Origin: Dioscorea cayenensis subsp. rotundata
Lineage: Eukaryota; Streptophyta; Magnoliopsida; Dioscoreales; Dioscoreaceae
NCBI RefSeq assembly: GCF_009730915.1
Contig: NC_052479.1
Location: forward strand, 19,804,027-19,868,026
Reading direction: 5' to 3'
Length of the DNA stretch: 64,000 nucleotides
A program made the translations under genes and the position numbers. Numbering within the stretch: position 1 is the stretch's first letter; each line of letters opens with the position of its first letter. Shown here one piece after another: positions 22,731 through 35,249 of this stretch. The notes beneath the pieces are model-generated. The model was not told the origin of the DNA and did no database searches. It saw nothing but the letters and a program-made list of their open reading frames with translations.

Positions 22731-23358
22731 CTTGTTGTGGACTTAAGAGAAGAGAAAGAAAGTAGGTGTCAGCGTAGGAGGGCCAACCGAGCGAAGCTCT
22801 TTCTTTTTTGTTTTGTGGCCGTGAAGTTCAATTATATCATATGCTAGTTAGAGAGGTTGGCAGACTACTACGATCTATAGAGATTCCCCATCTATATCCA
22901 ATCCCATCCCAACGAGACGAGAATAGAAGCGAATCGCTTCCGGCCTCGGCTTGTAGTCTCTGCAGTCGGCACACGCACGCGCCCGCCCGCCAGAATGCCT
23001 CCTTGGTTCGGGACGAAGCCAAGCGATACATACGATAGACGAAGGAAGCGCCCACCCTGCAGGAGGGCGCGCGCCCTTACGTTTATCAGTTGCAAACTCC
23101 AGCTTCGAAGCCTTAGCTCTGTACTGTAGTTTTGAAGCAAGAAGCAAACAAGCAAGGGCGAAAGCCGTTTTGAATTGAAGCTGGGGAAGGAAAGGAAAGT
23201 TTGATCGAGGATTGGAGAGGAGAGGTGGATGGAATAAAAAGCTCGGGATGGATTTAGGAGTCTTTGTGCGAGCCGTATGCGGTGAGAGTCGCACGTACGG
23301 TAACGAGGGGGGTTCGCGTCTATACGTGTAGTGTGGTGGTTGGGCCTACCCACCCTAT
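22731..23358 (+). other. nad2: 3' half of trans-spliced nad2 intron 2
   Basis: Region between trnY and nad2 exon 3. In angiosperms nad2 intron 2 is split and trans-spliced, and the downstream half-transcript begins near trnY. Group II domain V is visible at 23270-23301, followed by a domain VI-like hairpin and the 3' splice site ending CCCTAT. A 170-codon minus-strand open frame (22892-23404) overlaps intron and exon and has no family features; it is treated as chance. Confidence 0.8.
23270..23301 (+). ncRNA. group II intron domain V (nad2 intron 2, 3' half)
   Basis: GAGCCGTATGCGGTGAGAGT followed by CGCACGTACGGT folds into the 34-nt-type domain V hairpin with the conserved AGC-like triad at its base and a GTGAGAG loop. 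It sits about 60 nt upstream of the exon, as required for splicing. Confidence 0.85.
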
Positions 23359-23519
23359 TTGTTCCATGATCTATGGGTCTACTGGAGCTACCCACTTCGA
23401 TCAATTAGCCAAGATTTTGACCGGATACGAAATCACTGGTGCTCGATCTAGTGGTATTTTGATGGGGATTCTTTCTATCGCTGTAGGATCCCTATTCAAG
23501 ATCACTGCAGTTCCTCTTC
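23359..23519 (+). CDS. nad2: NADH dehydrogenase subunit 2, exon 3 (trans-spliced gene)
   Basis: Encodes part of a membrane subunit of complex I. The exon is exactly 161 bp, the known plant length, and reads CSMIYGSTGATHFDQLAKIL, TGYEITGARSSG and LFKITAVP without stops. It begins in the second base of the glycine codon started in exon 2 and ends with the first base of a histidine codon. The 5' boundary follows domain V/VI of the trans-spliced intron 2. The 3' boundary precedes an intron starting GGGCGGCTG. Serine codons remain at sites that edited transcripts usually convert to phenylalanine. Exons 1, 2, 4 and 5 are not in this window, so the copy cannot act alone. Confidence 0.93.
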
Positions 23520-24150
23520 GGGCGGCTGTAGGACGGACGGCCCCCTATAGGTAGTAGGGTAGGATGGGTGGTACCGCTCAGATTGCGGCCAATCCTCCTA
23601 ACTGCGCGCAGGCCGGGCTTAGAGCGCGTGAAACTCATCACTACCTCGTAAGGGCGTTGAGACCATAGCATGTTACACAAAAGCGCCGCTTTCTCTGTAG
23701 TGTTGTCACACAGCTGCCCGACTAGAAGAGCTACTCGCTCTGTAGTGTTGTCACACAAGATAAGCACGCCGCCCGCCTGCTGGCCGGGCGAATCGAAGTT
23801 ATCTTCCGGTCAACTGTCCACCCAGTCAAGTGCAAAAAACACAGTAGAATCACGCAAGGCACGCTGCTGGTGTGCTTCCTGCCCACGAGGAAAGAAAGAA
23901 GAGCGACAAGGTTCAGATTTGACTGTTTGCAGCATGGGAGCTGATTACCCACAAAATCCCTGGGAGATATCTCGGTAACGAAAACCATAGGAGGCTGTAT
24001 TGGCGAGATCCAACGGTAACAGCTGCCCAAAAGAAAAACCGCCTGGAAGTCCGAGGACCTTTAGTACCGTACCCTACCCCCGAACCAGCAGCCTTCGCGC
24101 CAAGCGACGACCGCCCTTGTCCCTTTCCTTTTTCCATTCAGTCTACTTCT
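23520..24150 (+). other. nad2: 5' part of nad2 intron 3
   Basis: Sequence following exon 3 starts with the intron motif GGGCGGCTGTAGGACGG and stays GC-rich and structured. It includes a direct duplication of CTCTGTAGTGTTGTCACACA (23692-23711 and 23739-23758). Its end is not defined; exon 4 was not found before LTR B, so the intron may be truncated. Confidence 0.6.
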
Positions 24151-26157
24151 TAGCGCTTTATGATAGCCAAAGCAAAACAACCTTTCATTGCCACGGAATC
24201 CCCTTTTCGATCAGCCAAACTTTCGTTCTGCTCCTCACTGGCTAGTCCTAAAAGCTTGCTAATCGATCCGACTTGGTGACTCATGTTATCCACGAGATTT
24301 TTTCTGGGCTGGATTATCGCTTCAGAACCCAAAGCACTCGCTTTTGATTTTCTAGCGTGACTAAGGGGCTTGCGATGCTACAACTTGGTGCCTTTCATGC
24401 TTCGTAATCAAATCACTGCTAAGCCTGAAACGGACAAAAGAAAATCGTTTTTTCTTTGTTGGTTCGTATCTGCTTCCCACTCGCATTCATTTATCCAAAC
24501 GAATCAAACTACAGTGCTAAGGCTTTGTTGCTGATTTGAATCGAATTGGAGTCAAAGAGGTAGGGATCTGATTGATGGAACCGATGGTGGTAACCGACTG
24601 AGAAGCCTTGGTCTAACTATCTCGAATCCGGCTGGCTCGCATTCCATTCTTTCTGAAAGTAGGACTTGAGGTAGGAAGCAACAGACAGGTAAGCAAGAGT
24701 GAGAGAGGAAGAGCGGGATGAGAGCAAGCAGTACTTGATAGCTGACTTTGCATGTGTGAGGAGATTAGTGAATTCTTCAAGCCCTAACATGGTTTTATTT
24801 CCTCAATGCTAGGGACAATAATGGAGATCCAGACAACAACTGAGACAGTCAATGGTTATTGACAAAAAGCCTGAATCCCACTTTTGGCGTCTCAGATCAA
24901 CATGAGTGGAGTCTCGGTGCTCTTACATCCTCCTATTCGGTTTGCCTCTCGGGGATCGAGGGCTAGTGTGAGAGTGGAACCAACCTTGTCTTTATGTCAC
25001 TGACACAACAGATGAGCTGACAAGAGAACTAGCATCAAGATTTTGAATCCACATCTACAACATCGCTTGAATCACAGAAAAACGAAGGAACTAGCTATTG
25101 ATGAATCTGAACAAATAGCTCTATTCGGAATTCTATCGTTCTAACAACCCGACCCTTTCCACGAATGCAATTCTTAATTCAAAGTATCCTCTTTCCCATC
25201 CGCTTAGGGATGAGATCTCACAGCCATTAAGGAAGAGCTGGTGGCATATAGGGTCTCCTTTTTCTATCCCTCTCTTTAATTCGGGAGATAGGTTGCATCC
25301 AGTGCATGCGATCGACCATAGGCCCAACGTCACTATTTCATATAAGGCAATGCAATCTTCCGAACATTGGAAATGTAGTTGCAAAGGTTTTTTTATTTTT
25401 CCATTTCAAGCGGAAGAGCTCACTTACGGCTAGGGCTGCTGCTAGCGGGTGTTCTCCAATAGTTAGTTCGTATTTGTCATTTAGTCATTTAGCTTGATGA
25501 TGAAGCATGATTGTCTGCTAGTAATAGTGGCAAGCCTCTCAATCTTTAGTGGCAAAGTTCCACGGGGGAAGAAACCTGCTAAGGTGGGATAATTAGCAAT
25601 GGCAGAAGCTATTCTCTTTATTCCTCCATCCGTGCTAGGGGCAGCTCGCTCAATCAATCCTTTATCCGTAGCTTCTTACTTTATCCATTTATCCGACCAA
25701 CAAAAAATCCTTCTCCCTTTGATGGTCATTCTTACAACCGCTTGATGCCCGACCTTTAGTCTTGCTTGATGTCCGCATTCAGTCTTCCCAACTAACAATA
25801 GCAAGTGCGGACGGGTCTATCTCTCCTTGGTGGGGACGGGTTCAAGTCACTGATGTCGGCGGATTTGACCCGATCATTCTATTTGTTGATAGTGGTGGAT
25901 CAAACAAAAATAGAAAAAGAATGCAGCCCGGGCAGAGGAGATGTGAAATCGGACCTCCATTCACTTTTCTTTTTCTTACTCTCCTTCTCCTCCCACCTCT
26001 CCCTTGGCCCTGTTAGAGTAGTTGTATGATCACGCGGCATGCGTCTCAAATGGTATAAACTTTCCTTCATAGTCTGTATCTTCCATTCTTCGATCGGACT
26101 CCGAACAACTCCAATAGCAATGAACAAGAAGGTCTCCCACTCACTCCCTTTGTTTAA
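24151..26157. other. unassigned sequence
   Basis: No gene recognised. A minus-strand frame at 25133-25384 includes RGIEKGDPICHQLFL, faintly like the 'RGIRQGDPLSPYLF' box of LINE reverse transcriptases, but without other motifs. The remainder could be continuing nad2 intron 3 or spacer. Confidence 0.35.
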
Positions 26158-26162
26158 TGAAC

Positions 26163-28035
26163 TGATAAGTGCTTGTGCGATATGAATGCTGAGTGTTCAT
26201 TCCTTATATTGAGTATTACTTTCCTCGAGTTTTTCTACATTAATATGTGTGTTTTTATGTTACTTTTACGCGAGGTAGGGTTGTGAGGCCGAGTATGAAG
26301 GAAATGGGCCAATGTGGATCATAATGCACCTATTTTGGAGGAGATCTTGTCAAGGTTCAAAGCGCTAAAGACATAGGTCGGTGTGAGATGCTAGAGTGTG
26401 AGCCAACCTCCTCGCATTTTCGGTGAGCACATCTATTTGGAGGGGCACAAAAGGCGATCACGCTCGAGCATTCCGACTTATGCATATAAGAACAAGAGCC
26501 CCGCCAACATGTACATCATTGAAGAAGCAAGTGATTTCAAGACGTGAATGTGTGCCCGTTTGCGTTACCCGATGAAAGTATGGAATTGGGAAGTTAATCA
26601 GGTTGAAGGCTGTAGCAAAAGCAACAAGCAAACTACTGTAGCAACACTTTGTTCACGCCGACCGAGAAATCAGAAAGCGAGAGAATCCACAGGGCGTGTG
26701 GAAATTATCACGCTTGTGTGGAAATTCCGTATGGGCGCATGTATCACGCTGTAGTTCCCCGATTCGACCCTATTTAAAAGCGATTCAGCCCGATTTTTGG
26801 TATTCTTTTCTCCATCATTTTCCCCAACTTGTGAGAGAACTTGGCTGGGGTTTTGAGGGGTATTGGCCAAGGTTTTGGAGAAGTTCTACGTCTCCGACAT
26901 TGTGATTCCATTAGGAAGAAGGTTGGTAGGGGAGCTTGATCGGGCGTATCCTATACAGGGACGAAGGAATCTTTGGATAGCAGTAGAGGACTCTCCACAA
27001 GACCATCGACCACGACCATCGAGGGGTTTTCTTTATGGATTTCATTGCTTTTTACATTTCGATTTCTTTGATTGTACTAAGCTCCATGGAGAGCTAAACC
27101 CCTAGTGGGTACTTGGATGATTGTGAACCCTAGGATGTATTACGTTTCATTGAACTTCTTTATTATGCTTTCAATAAATTGATGTTTATTTGTGAGTTCC
27201 AACCTTGAATGCTTGATTGTATGAGCATTTTCCCCTAGAGTGACACTAGGGTTGAGAGTTCTTGTTGGTAACCTTGTGAGTGAGTGACACACCACTAGCG
27301 TTAGACAAAGCTAGGTTGGAGAGGGTTGAGAGGGTGAGTCGAGGAGGTGCAGGGGGCGTCCCCTTTCTCCCTCCGGCGTGATAGATTCTACCTCCATTCC
27401 TTGAGTTCTTTGCGGCCATAATAGAGTGAATGGTCTAAGGGATGAACCCCCGTTGGGGCCTAGTTGCGCGTGCAATAGAGTGAAGCGTTGAGAGGATCTT
27501 AGTATCTAGGGCTTAATTGTGGCTAGGGACCTTCCGCTTTGGACCAAAGGGTTAGGTCTATATTTGGGAAGAGATTTATCACTTGGAATCCCTAGAGTTC
27601 ATTGCAACTTCTATGCGAGTGCTGAGTGTTGAGAGTTATTGATCTCTCCTCCCGGGACATGAATAGAGTTAGGCATAGTTGACCTTAGATTTGGGACTAT
27701 GTATGTAAGGATTTTCCATGACTCACCATTGCATTGATTAGGAAGCATAATAGAGGTTCTTGCACTTGAAGCGATTATCCTAGGGTGAAGCATTATCCGA
27801 GTACCCCATCTTTATCGATTGCCTTACACTCTTCTTACTTTTGCTCTTTCACTTGTTGATTTTAATTGTTGAGAATTGAATCATTATCACACTTATCATT
27901 GTTGATACTCCACATAGCTAAGAATCAAATTAAGTGTCTTTACTCCCTACTCACAGTGGATTCGACCCGCTCACCCGGGATTATTACTTCGACAAACCCG
28001 TGCACTTGCGGGATATAAGCAAGGGGACCTTGTCA
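26163..28035 (+). mobile_element. solo LTR B (gypsy, subfamily 2)
   Basis: A 1873-bp LTR beginning TGATAAGTGCTTGTGCGATA and ending GGGGACCTTGTCA. Perfect 5-bp duplication TGAAC flanks it (26158-26162 and 28036-28040). It has a TATTTAAA box at 26771-26778 and a decayed palindrome array at about 26685-26755. It is homologous over its length to LTRs C, D and E. No internal region is attached, so it is a solo LTR. Confidence 0.95.
26771..26778 (+). promoter_or_regulatory. LTR B TATA-like box
   Basis: TATTTAAA just downstream of the palindromic array. The same octamer is conserved at the equivalent place in LTRs C, D and E. Confidence 0.55.
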
Positions 28036-28040
28036 TGAAC

Positions 28041-30257
28041 CAACAGCTCGGACCTCCCAGTCTCTTAGAAGACCTGTTTTTTCTATTTCGGGTGTGTGGT
28101 GTATTGGTATAGGGTTCGAGGGGACCGGAGCTACTACCCATGTTCATAAGCACAATTCTCCTCCCGTCCATTCTGACATTCGCTCATAAACTTCGTTAAC
28201 CCATACTGACAGGTCATCATCCCAGTTGAGAATAAAATTAACCCTATGAAAGGCGACCAATGGTTGGGGAATCTCCGGTCATCAGCGATCGATGATTGGA
28301 AAGATAGCACGAGGTCTAATCAGAAGAAATATCCAGCCCTAGCATCCGCTGAAGCTCGGGCATCGGGAGAAGTAGCTTAGCTGGTCTAGGAATATGTTAG
28401 CGAACAGAACCCGACTTGCCTTCGCTCGATGAGCTCATTATTCTCAAACCATCCCTACCATACTCTGGTCATCGGCCGGCAGTGGTCATGGTTGAGTCCT
28501 TGCGGACCTTCACCTTGGCTAGGAATTCAAAACTTTTGCCTTTCACTTGGCGGAGACTTTGGTAACACTTTATGAACTGAATTTGAAGCTAGCTAAAGAA
28601 AACGTTGATGAGAAAGATGTAGGCGCTAGCGAGAAAAATCATCCTGCTGTTGTCTTGAGAAACCGATTCGAGACTCGGCGAATTCTACTTGACTAAATGA
28701 AATTTCTTTTCAAGCTATGTTTTGATTGAAGGGAAGACTTGAACACTCATTTATGAGCTGGTTGAGAAAAGCCTAAGGCTAGTCACGAGGGCAGTTCGGG
28801 GAGAAAGGGATGAGAGAATCGTCACACACACACCATGGGTCATCTTGACGATGAAAAAGAATAACCTTTGTTCGAAGGCCTAAGTTATAGCGAATTCCTT
28901 TCTTTTATAGTCAAAGATGGTCCTTTTCTTTCCCCAAAGCGGTTATTTTTTACTTCTAACTATTATAGTATAGGAGGATGCAATCCACCCGTGATTACCA
29001 GTAGCTTCGCTTATTGAAGGATTTCGAGATGACCCACTGTGTTTCGATTCATCCATCAACACCACCTGAAAAAGTAGTGGTATATCCTATTAAGCTAGTT
29101 AGTTATGCAGAAGTAAATTTGTAACTTGCACTAGCGGCATACCTAGTTGCATAGTTATAACTTGATCTTCTCCTAACCTAAAAGGGGTGGCATAAGCTTT
29201 CGTGTGGAAAAGCCGCCAGTGAGCATCTTTCTCCCATCGAGAAATCAGACTCGGCCCTTGTTTAAAGAAAGTGGTAAAGCTCGCTCTCGCCGGAATCTAG
29301 CTTTCCTTGATGAGCCCTTTGTCAATCCCCTTTTGAGTGATCTTTATTCAGCTTCCGCCGAGAAAGAAAGAAGAGCTTCCCTTGGCCAGTGAAGTGAGTG
29401 AGCAAGCTATGGTTGGTTCTCACCAAAGAAGGGAAGTCCGGCGAGTGGGCCTTGAGTCCAGTGTCGCGGTGAAGATTCCCGCCATTACCTCTGTCTCTAC
29501 CATGGTTTTTGATCCTCCTATAACCTTTTCATAAGTAGAAGAGCAGTTTGATGAGTAGACCTTTTTCCCCCTACTCTTTCTTTCTCTTTTTTTAGTTTAA
29601 GGATATTTTTGAATCTGGTAATCCCAGGGGTTAGTGAACCCGAGTCTTTGTCTTGTCCTCTTTTTTTGAGGATTTTAATAATTGTTAACGGAATCGCCCT
29701 CCGAGCCATTCCCGGTCAATTCTTTGAAAACCTTATCAATTCAATTTGATCGATTTTTATAGCCTATCTCGCTAGTTCAAGCCCTCTTATGGGTCTTTGT
29801 ACTAGTTCTGCTTTCACAGACTCTTTAACTTGAACTTGCCCTGATCTGTAGTCAATCCACATACATTCATTCCACTCGGCAAATATGAGCTAGTAGCTGG
29901 CTCTCTGCTGCCTCTATATTATTGATAGGCTCGAGTGGGCTAAGTAAGTACTTCCATTGGCGAGTACTTCTCTTGATAGGCTAGCTAGTAAAGTAGCTTG
30001 AGACGTAGTTGGCAAGGGCTTTCGTGCTAGTAGCTTATGAGTCATATGCTTCTTCTCTCTCCTTCTTTCGAGCCTAGGCTTCTGTTAGATGTCACTTAGT
30101 TTATATGTCCATCTTTTTCCTTAAACCAAACCCTCGAATAAAATAAGTGGAAATACATACATCACCGCCTATAACTTTCTTTCAAACATGTCAGCGATAT
30201 CCAATTCAAACACGAGTAGGAGACTGATAGTTGATAAAGTTGTTGAGTTCTAATAAG
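28041..30257. other. unassigned sequence
   Basis: No gene, RNA or transposon domain recognised. Only short frames without motifs. Confidence 0.4.
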
Positions 30258-31713
30258 CAATTTCTAATCTAATAGGAATTTAAATATGAAAACGCATGGG
30301 ATAGAACTGGCGATGTTACCCCTTTCAGAAGAGAGGACGTATAAGGGCAGATATTTGGAATACGTCTGGAATCCAATCCTTTTATTTAAGGAGGTAAAGA
30401 GAAGAAGGCCATCCTATCTCTTACTCTTAGTCCTATTAAGTTAGACACCATACATTGGACTCGCGTGTAGAACTTATTAGTTTCCTAATCTAGAGGGAAC
30501 CCCTCTCTTCCTTATTGATTCTTTTACTGAAAAGGTTTGGTTTATTTTTTAGTTGATCTGATCTAATTAGGTATAAGAGAAGGTCGAAGGAAATGATATA
30601 ACCTAGAAGATTTTTCTTTCAAATTACGAGGAAGGAGTCTCGAGAGAACACATAATAGAGGACATGATAGAAAGAGAAAGCCATGCCCCGACGAGTGGAC
30701 ATTTTTCATTTCTATCGCTGCTGAGTGTATAGGCTGGGTGCTCATTCCCAGTTCTTTTTTTATTTAAATTGGAATGTTTTTTTGGAAAAGAGAACACGAA
30801 GATTGAAAGGATCGGGTCCTATGATATGAGCAGTGCATTACTTCACACTTCAAAAAGTCTATTTTATGTTCTTTTTTTCTTTGATAGGCAAAAAGCTTAA
30901 TTAGGAGCATAGGAAGGCGAGGGAATCTAAAGCATTTTCTTGACTATCCTATTTTCTATCTCGGTTCTATGGGTTCTATATCTATATGGGCTGACCTCCA
31001 GCACCTTGATTTATCTGCCAATCTCTAACCAATCTCGCGCGTTTTCGTACACGACCCCATCCTCGAGAGTCTTATTCATTTTGTTTTTATAGAATACACC
31101 TTAGCTTAGAAGTGCCATCCATTATTAAATATAAATATAACGTAAACACCTCCTTCTCATCATAGCGAGAGGGACAGATGAAAAAGACGAAGACGAGAAG
31201 AGAAAATCACTGTTTTTCCTTTTGATTTCCAAGCCTCATTCTCAAGGAATTAAATTGGACAACATATACAACCGTAGTATAGGATTCTGAAATAGAGAGA
31301 CCCTAGATTGAGCTCAAGCCATTTTTGGTTGAAAGTCAAGGCCAAAAAGCGGATCTTAAACCATCGAATCTAGATGAATAGATATTCATTAGGTATAGGT
31401 CATTTCCCATTTCATGTGTCTTTTCTTTTACCGCAAGGTAAAGGTAAAGGAGTTAACAAAAATGATTCCATCAACCTTATACCATATCTTTTTTTGTAGG
31501 CCAATCTGAGTTATTTTGCCATTTCTTTTTGTGGAGCATCGTCTTTGTTGAATCATTCACCAGGGTGTATTCAAGAGTGATGTAACCTCTGCTATCTTCT
31601 TCAAGAAAGAATTTTCTATGTTATTCATTGTTTTCTTTATTGATATACATCACTACGAAATAGGATTAAAATGATTCCTTATCTGAATAGAAAAGGAAGG
31701 CTATCCATCCAGA
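30258..31713 (+). repeat. 1.45-kb diverged repeat, copy 1
   Basis: Nearly the whole segment recurs at 49055-50496 plus 52363-52376, same orientation. Shared blocks include ATAGGAATTTAAATATGAAA, GGCAGATATTTGGAATACGT, ACCGCAAGGTAAAGGTAAAG and the end GCTATCCATCCAGA. The copies differ by substitutions and many 1-3 base indels (roughly several percent by eye). This copy lacks the LTR and so shows the empty integration site of LTR D. No coding content is recognised. Confidence 0.9.
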
Positions 31714-34700
31714 TAGTAATACTATAAAAGACTTATCGATTCACTAGCACAACGCTTCTTCTGCTAAGCCTTGGATTCCTTGAGGAGACTAGCTAAGAAA
31801 GACTTAGAGGAAGGGCATATATGACTATACTAAATAAGAATGCCCTTTGGAGCACTTTTATCACATCACCATCACATACCTAGACCCAGCAGAAGAGAGC
31901 AGAGCCTCGGCTCATGTTTTTACTAAAAGAATCAAGCTCATTACGAGCCTTTTCTTCATGGAAGGACCAGACCAAGCAAGAGATCAGATTCACCTTTATT
32001 GAAAGAAGGTGAATCGCTACTCCTCACTCCACATGAATAGAATCTTCTATACTGAAACTGAATTCACAGCAATCAATGAACTGAGCCTAAGCCTAGCTGC
32101 TGCTGTTGATGAAAGTCCTCCCACTGAAAGAAGTCGAATAAGCGACCAAAGAACCCAACCAAGCGATTCTCCTTGACCCAAAAAAGAAAGAAAGGAAGGA
32201 ACGAGATTCGCACCAGGCACAGCAAGCAAGAAGTCAAAAAAAAGGGCAAGTCAGCAAGAAGAAGCTTGTTTCCAGGGCTTAGCATATCATCCCGATTTCC
32301 AGTCAAGATGGAGTACTCAGGAAAAGGTCTCGAATCGATTTTCTTTCATCATTGATCGTCGTGCATAGCCTGGATTCGTCATTCTCCGAAAAAGATGACC
32401 CGGATTCAGTTTCCTTTTAGTCTAGAGCTTCAGATTGGGGGGGACACCTATTTCAGGAAGAAAGGGAAGTGCCAAAATGGAATAAAGTCAAGTCATCCAT
32501 CCGCTGTATCGGAGGACAGTGCTTTGTATGTGGTCCTCCATTTACCTCTGATTCCAGGCTTGGTCCATCTTCCTTCCTCGCCCTATCTATGCTTGAGCCT
32601 TGCTTGTTGACTCTTCTTCATTCCATCTAGAGGAAAAAGGAGGATTCTCAGTCGATCTGATCTGCTTCCTACCGTCTCGCTGTCACCAGAAAAGCCTAAG
32701 AGGACTGCCCCATCATATAGTAAGGGCTCGTGGAGATCACAATGATCTTAGTTACCTTAACGGCTTACCGGTTGGTTAATTGCTTACCGGCTAGAGCAAA
32801 AAATAGGGAACTGTACCGGCTTATCGGAGCCCTACTTTTATTCTCTTTTCATTTCTAAAAAAAAAAAATGACAATCGGGGGCTTAGGCCACTATCTCTAA
32901 AGATTCTCGGGTTCGTTCAAAGCTCCTTTCTTTATTTTCTGGCTTGCTATTCAATATAAGTTAAACGACCCGGACAACCAAAACAAATATTACTTTTTGG
33001 GGTTTCTCGCTTGATGCCTTACTTACCGCCTTTCCTCCCCGGGCACAGCTTCTTCATGAAAAGCTTACTTATGCCATTCCATTCACTGACTCTCGGAAAC
33101 TAGAGATCAATCGCCTTCTTTATCTTGATATAGATCAAATGACTTTGTGCTCTATGTTGATAGGTAGAAGAGAAGAAAAGATCGATTTGCTTATCTATCT
33201 GATCGTTTTGTTTTCAAAACGGATGAAAGACGATTTCTGTTGATTGACCTCCTTCTAGTCATGGACACCCTTTCTCTCGTCTACCAACCTTGTAGCACTC
33301 TTTCTTGGTTCAGCCAACGATCCCATACCGACTACCGACGTCAACCTAAATAATGGATGCTTCGACTTGGATGGCTTTGTAGGCACTGCCCTTTTGCTTC
33401 TTCCTCTGACTGATGCATACAACTCGTTGTTGTATAGTAGTTCTTCTCTTTGTTTGGCATTGTAGTGTGCATGAATGAACGACTGATTGATTCACATAGA
33501 AAGAAAGTCGGCCTTCCTCATACTCCCCCCTTCATTGGAAAACAAAATGAAGCAAGAGTTCATGACTAGAAGATATCCACGCACAGAAAAGGATCTGTTT
33601 TCGCTAGAATGCCTTGTTCTCGAATTCAGATGAGACAGTTGGTATTGAGCTTGAGCAGGGGTTCATTTACAAAAAGTTGGAGAATCCAACCTGTCTGCTG
33701 CTGTGGGAATAGTGCCTCACATCGACTTTTTGCCGTTGAATCCCTATCCCGAGGAAAGAAGAAAATGGCACGAGTGAACTAGGTAAGGGTTAAGAATTTC
33801 TATTTTTTCCTAAAAGGAAGAAGGACAAAGAATGGGAGGTGCGTAGCCTTAACAAACAGAAAGGAGCCATGGAGCGGTAATCAAACTTTTCCGTCTCAAC
33901 AGTTGATTGCGCATAGCCCAAGGAAAAGTGGGGATGGCCATAATGGAAGAGCGCTTACAGTTAGATGTGAAAGCTTGGCTTACAAGCAAGGAAAGGGCAA
34001 GGATAGAGGTGAGTAAAACATCAATGATATCCCCCAAGAGGATTGATGCCCAGAAGAGGATTCTGTATTCTGTATAGTAGATATGCGAAAAAGGGACCTT
34101 GACCTAAGACATTTGAAGTACACTGTGATGCGTTAGAGCCGAGGTCAGGCAATAGGTTGATGGATCTTTTTCCTTATTAGTTGATAGGGATATGGATGAA
34201 TCCCCTAGCTAGCAAGAGCGGAGCCGATAAGGAAGCATGGAAGTCCTAATCCTAAAAAGGCCTCGAGTTGCCTCTGTGTCAAAGAAGAAAAGGGTCTTCT
34301 ACCTCGACAAGGTAGGTGCAAAAGGAAAGGTAGCGCATTAATTAATTTTCTGAAGCAAGGGAAGGAACTTCTTGCACAATTGAAAGAAAAGGGTGCAAAA
34401 AGGCCTCTTTCAAATAGGGGAAGGGGAATGCCACCCGCTTTGTCGATATATGATTAGGCATGGAGAAAGCTTCTTCATAGTTTATGTTTAGTGTGTAGTC
34501 CAAGCATGAAAGGGGCTAGCTTATGGTTTATGGTGAAATGAAAGCTAGTTCATGGACTGAGTACCATTGAGTGGTAGGGGGGATGTGTGAATTTGCTTCT
34601 TTTCTTCCCTCCCCTTCTGTCGTGGATCATCTCAGGTGCAAGATGTGCTTCTATCGCTTTAGTGATTTCTGTGCTTTTATAGTAATAGCGGTCTAATCTA

Positions 34701-35244
34701 ATAGGTTGCAGGCTGACTTCCTTTCCTCTAATGTGCATCATCTCTTTCCCGGTACACATATGCCTTCTCTAAATCTAAATCAATAGTAGTGCTTCGCTCA
34801 GATGTTCGCTCGTCTGGTAAGTTGGCAGCAAGCACTTCCTCCCCTCGTGGTCGTTTTTCAGATGCTCATCAGACAAATCCAGATCGTATAGGGAGAAAGA
34901 AGCAATGTTTTTATTCATGGTACCACTTCTGAGACAGCTCATGTTCCACTACCAATTATTGTATCTTCATATGGATCGGTTAATAAATGGCAATTAATCC
35001 TACTTCTCTCGAAAGAGTAGATCACATCCACTTTCCTATGAAAGAAGCCGCCCTACTCACCAACTTTTCCACAAACATTTACCGAAAGAATGCTTTGGAT
35101 GGGAGCTTCACTCCAGAAAGTACCACTAGACAACAATCTACGCACTTGGTATTCCAGTGTCATCGGTCTTCACTCCTCTCCCTGCTGTCGAGCTCAATTA
35201 CATCGATCCTGCTTTGATGCTGACCAACTAGGAGTAGGTTCCGG
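31714..35244. other. unassigned sequence
   Basis: No gene recognised in 3.5 kb. Short frames at 32.0-32.6 kb and 34.5-35.2 kb lack motifs. It contains copy 2 of the 41-bp dispersed repeat. Confidence 0.4.
33496..33536 (+). repeat. 41-bp dispersed repeat, copy 2
   Basis: Same sequence as 14991-15031 with one or two differences. Confidence 0.8.
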
Positions 35245-35249
35245 CTTCT

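Noticed and set aside
22892..23404. 170-codon minus-strand open frame, second longest in the window
   Set aside because: It overlaps domain V of nad2 intron 2 and the start of nad2 exon 3 on the opposite strand, has no family motif, and is biased by the GC-rich intron.
25133..25384. Possible LINE RT box (RGIEKGDPICHQLF)
   Set aside because: Only one weak motif, no YxDD or flanking blocks; too little to call.
26163..28171. Open frames within LTRs A-F as genes
   Set aside because: LTRs are noncoding; these frames recur in shifted or broken form in the other copies.
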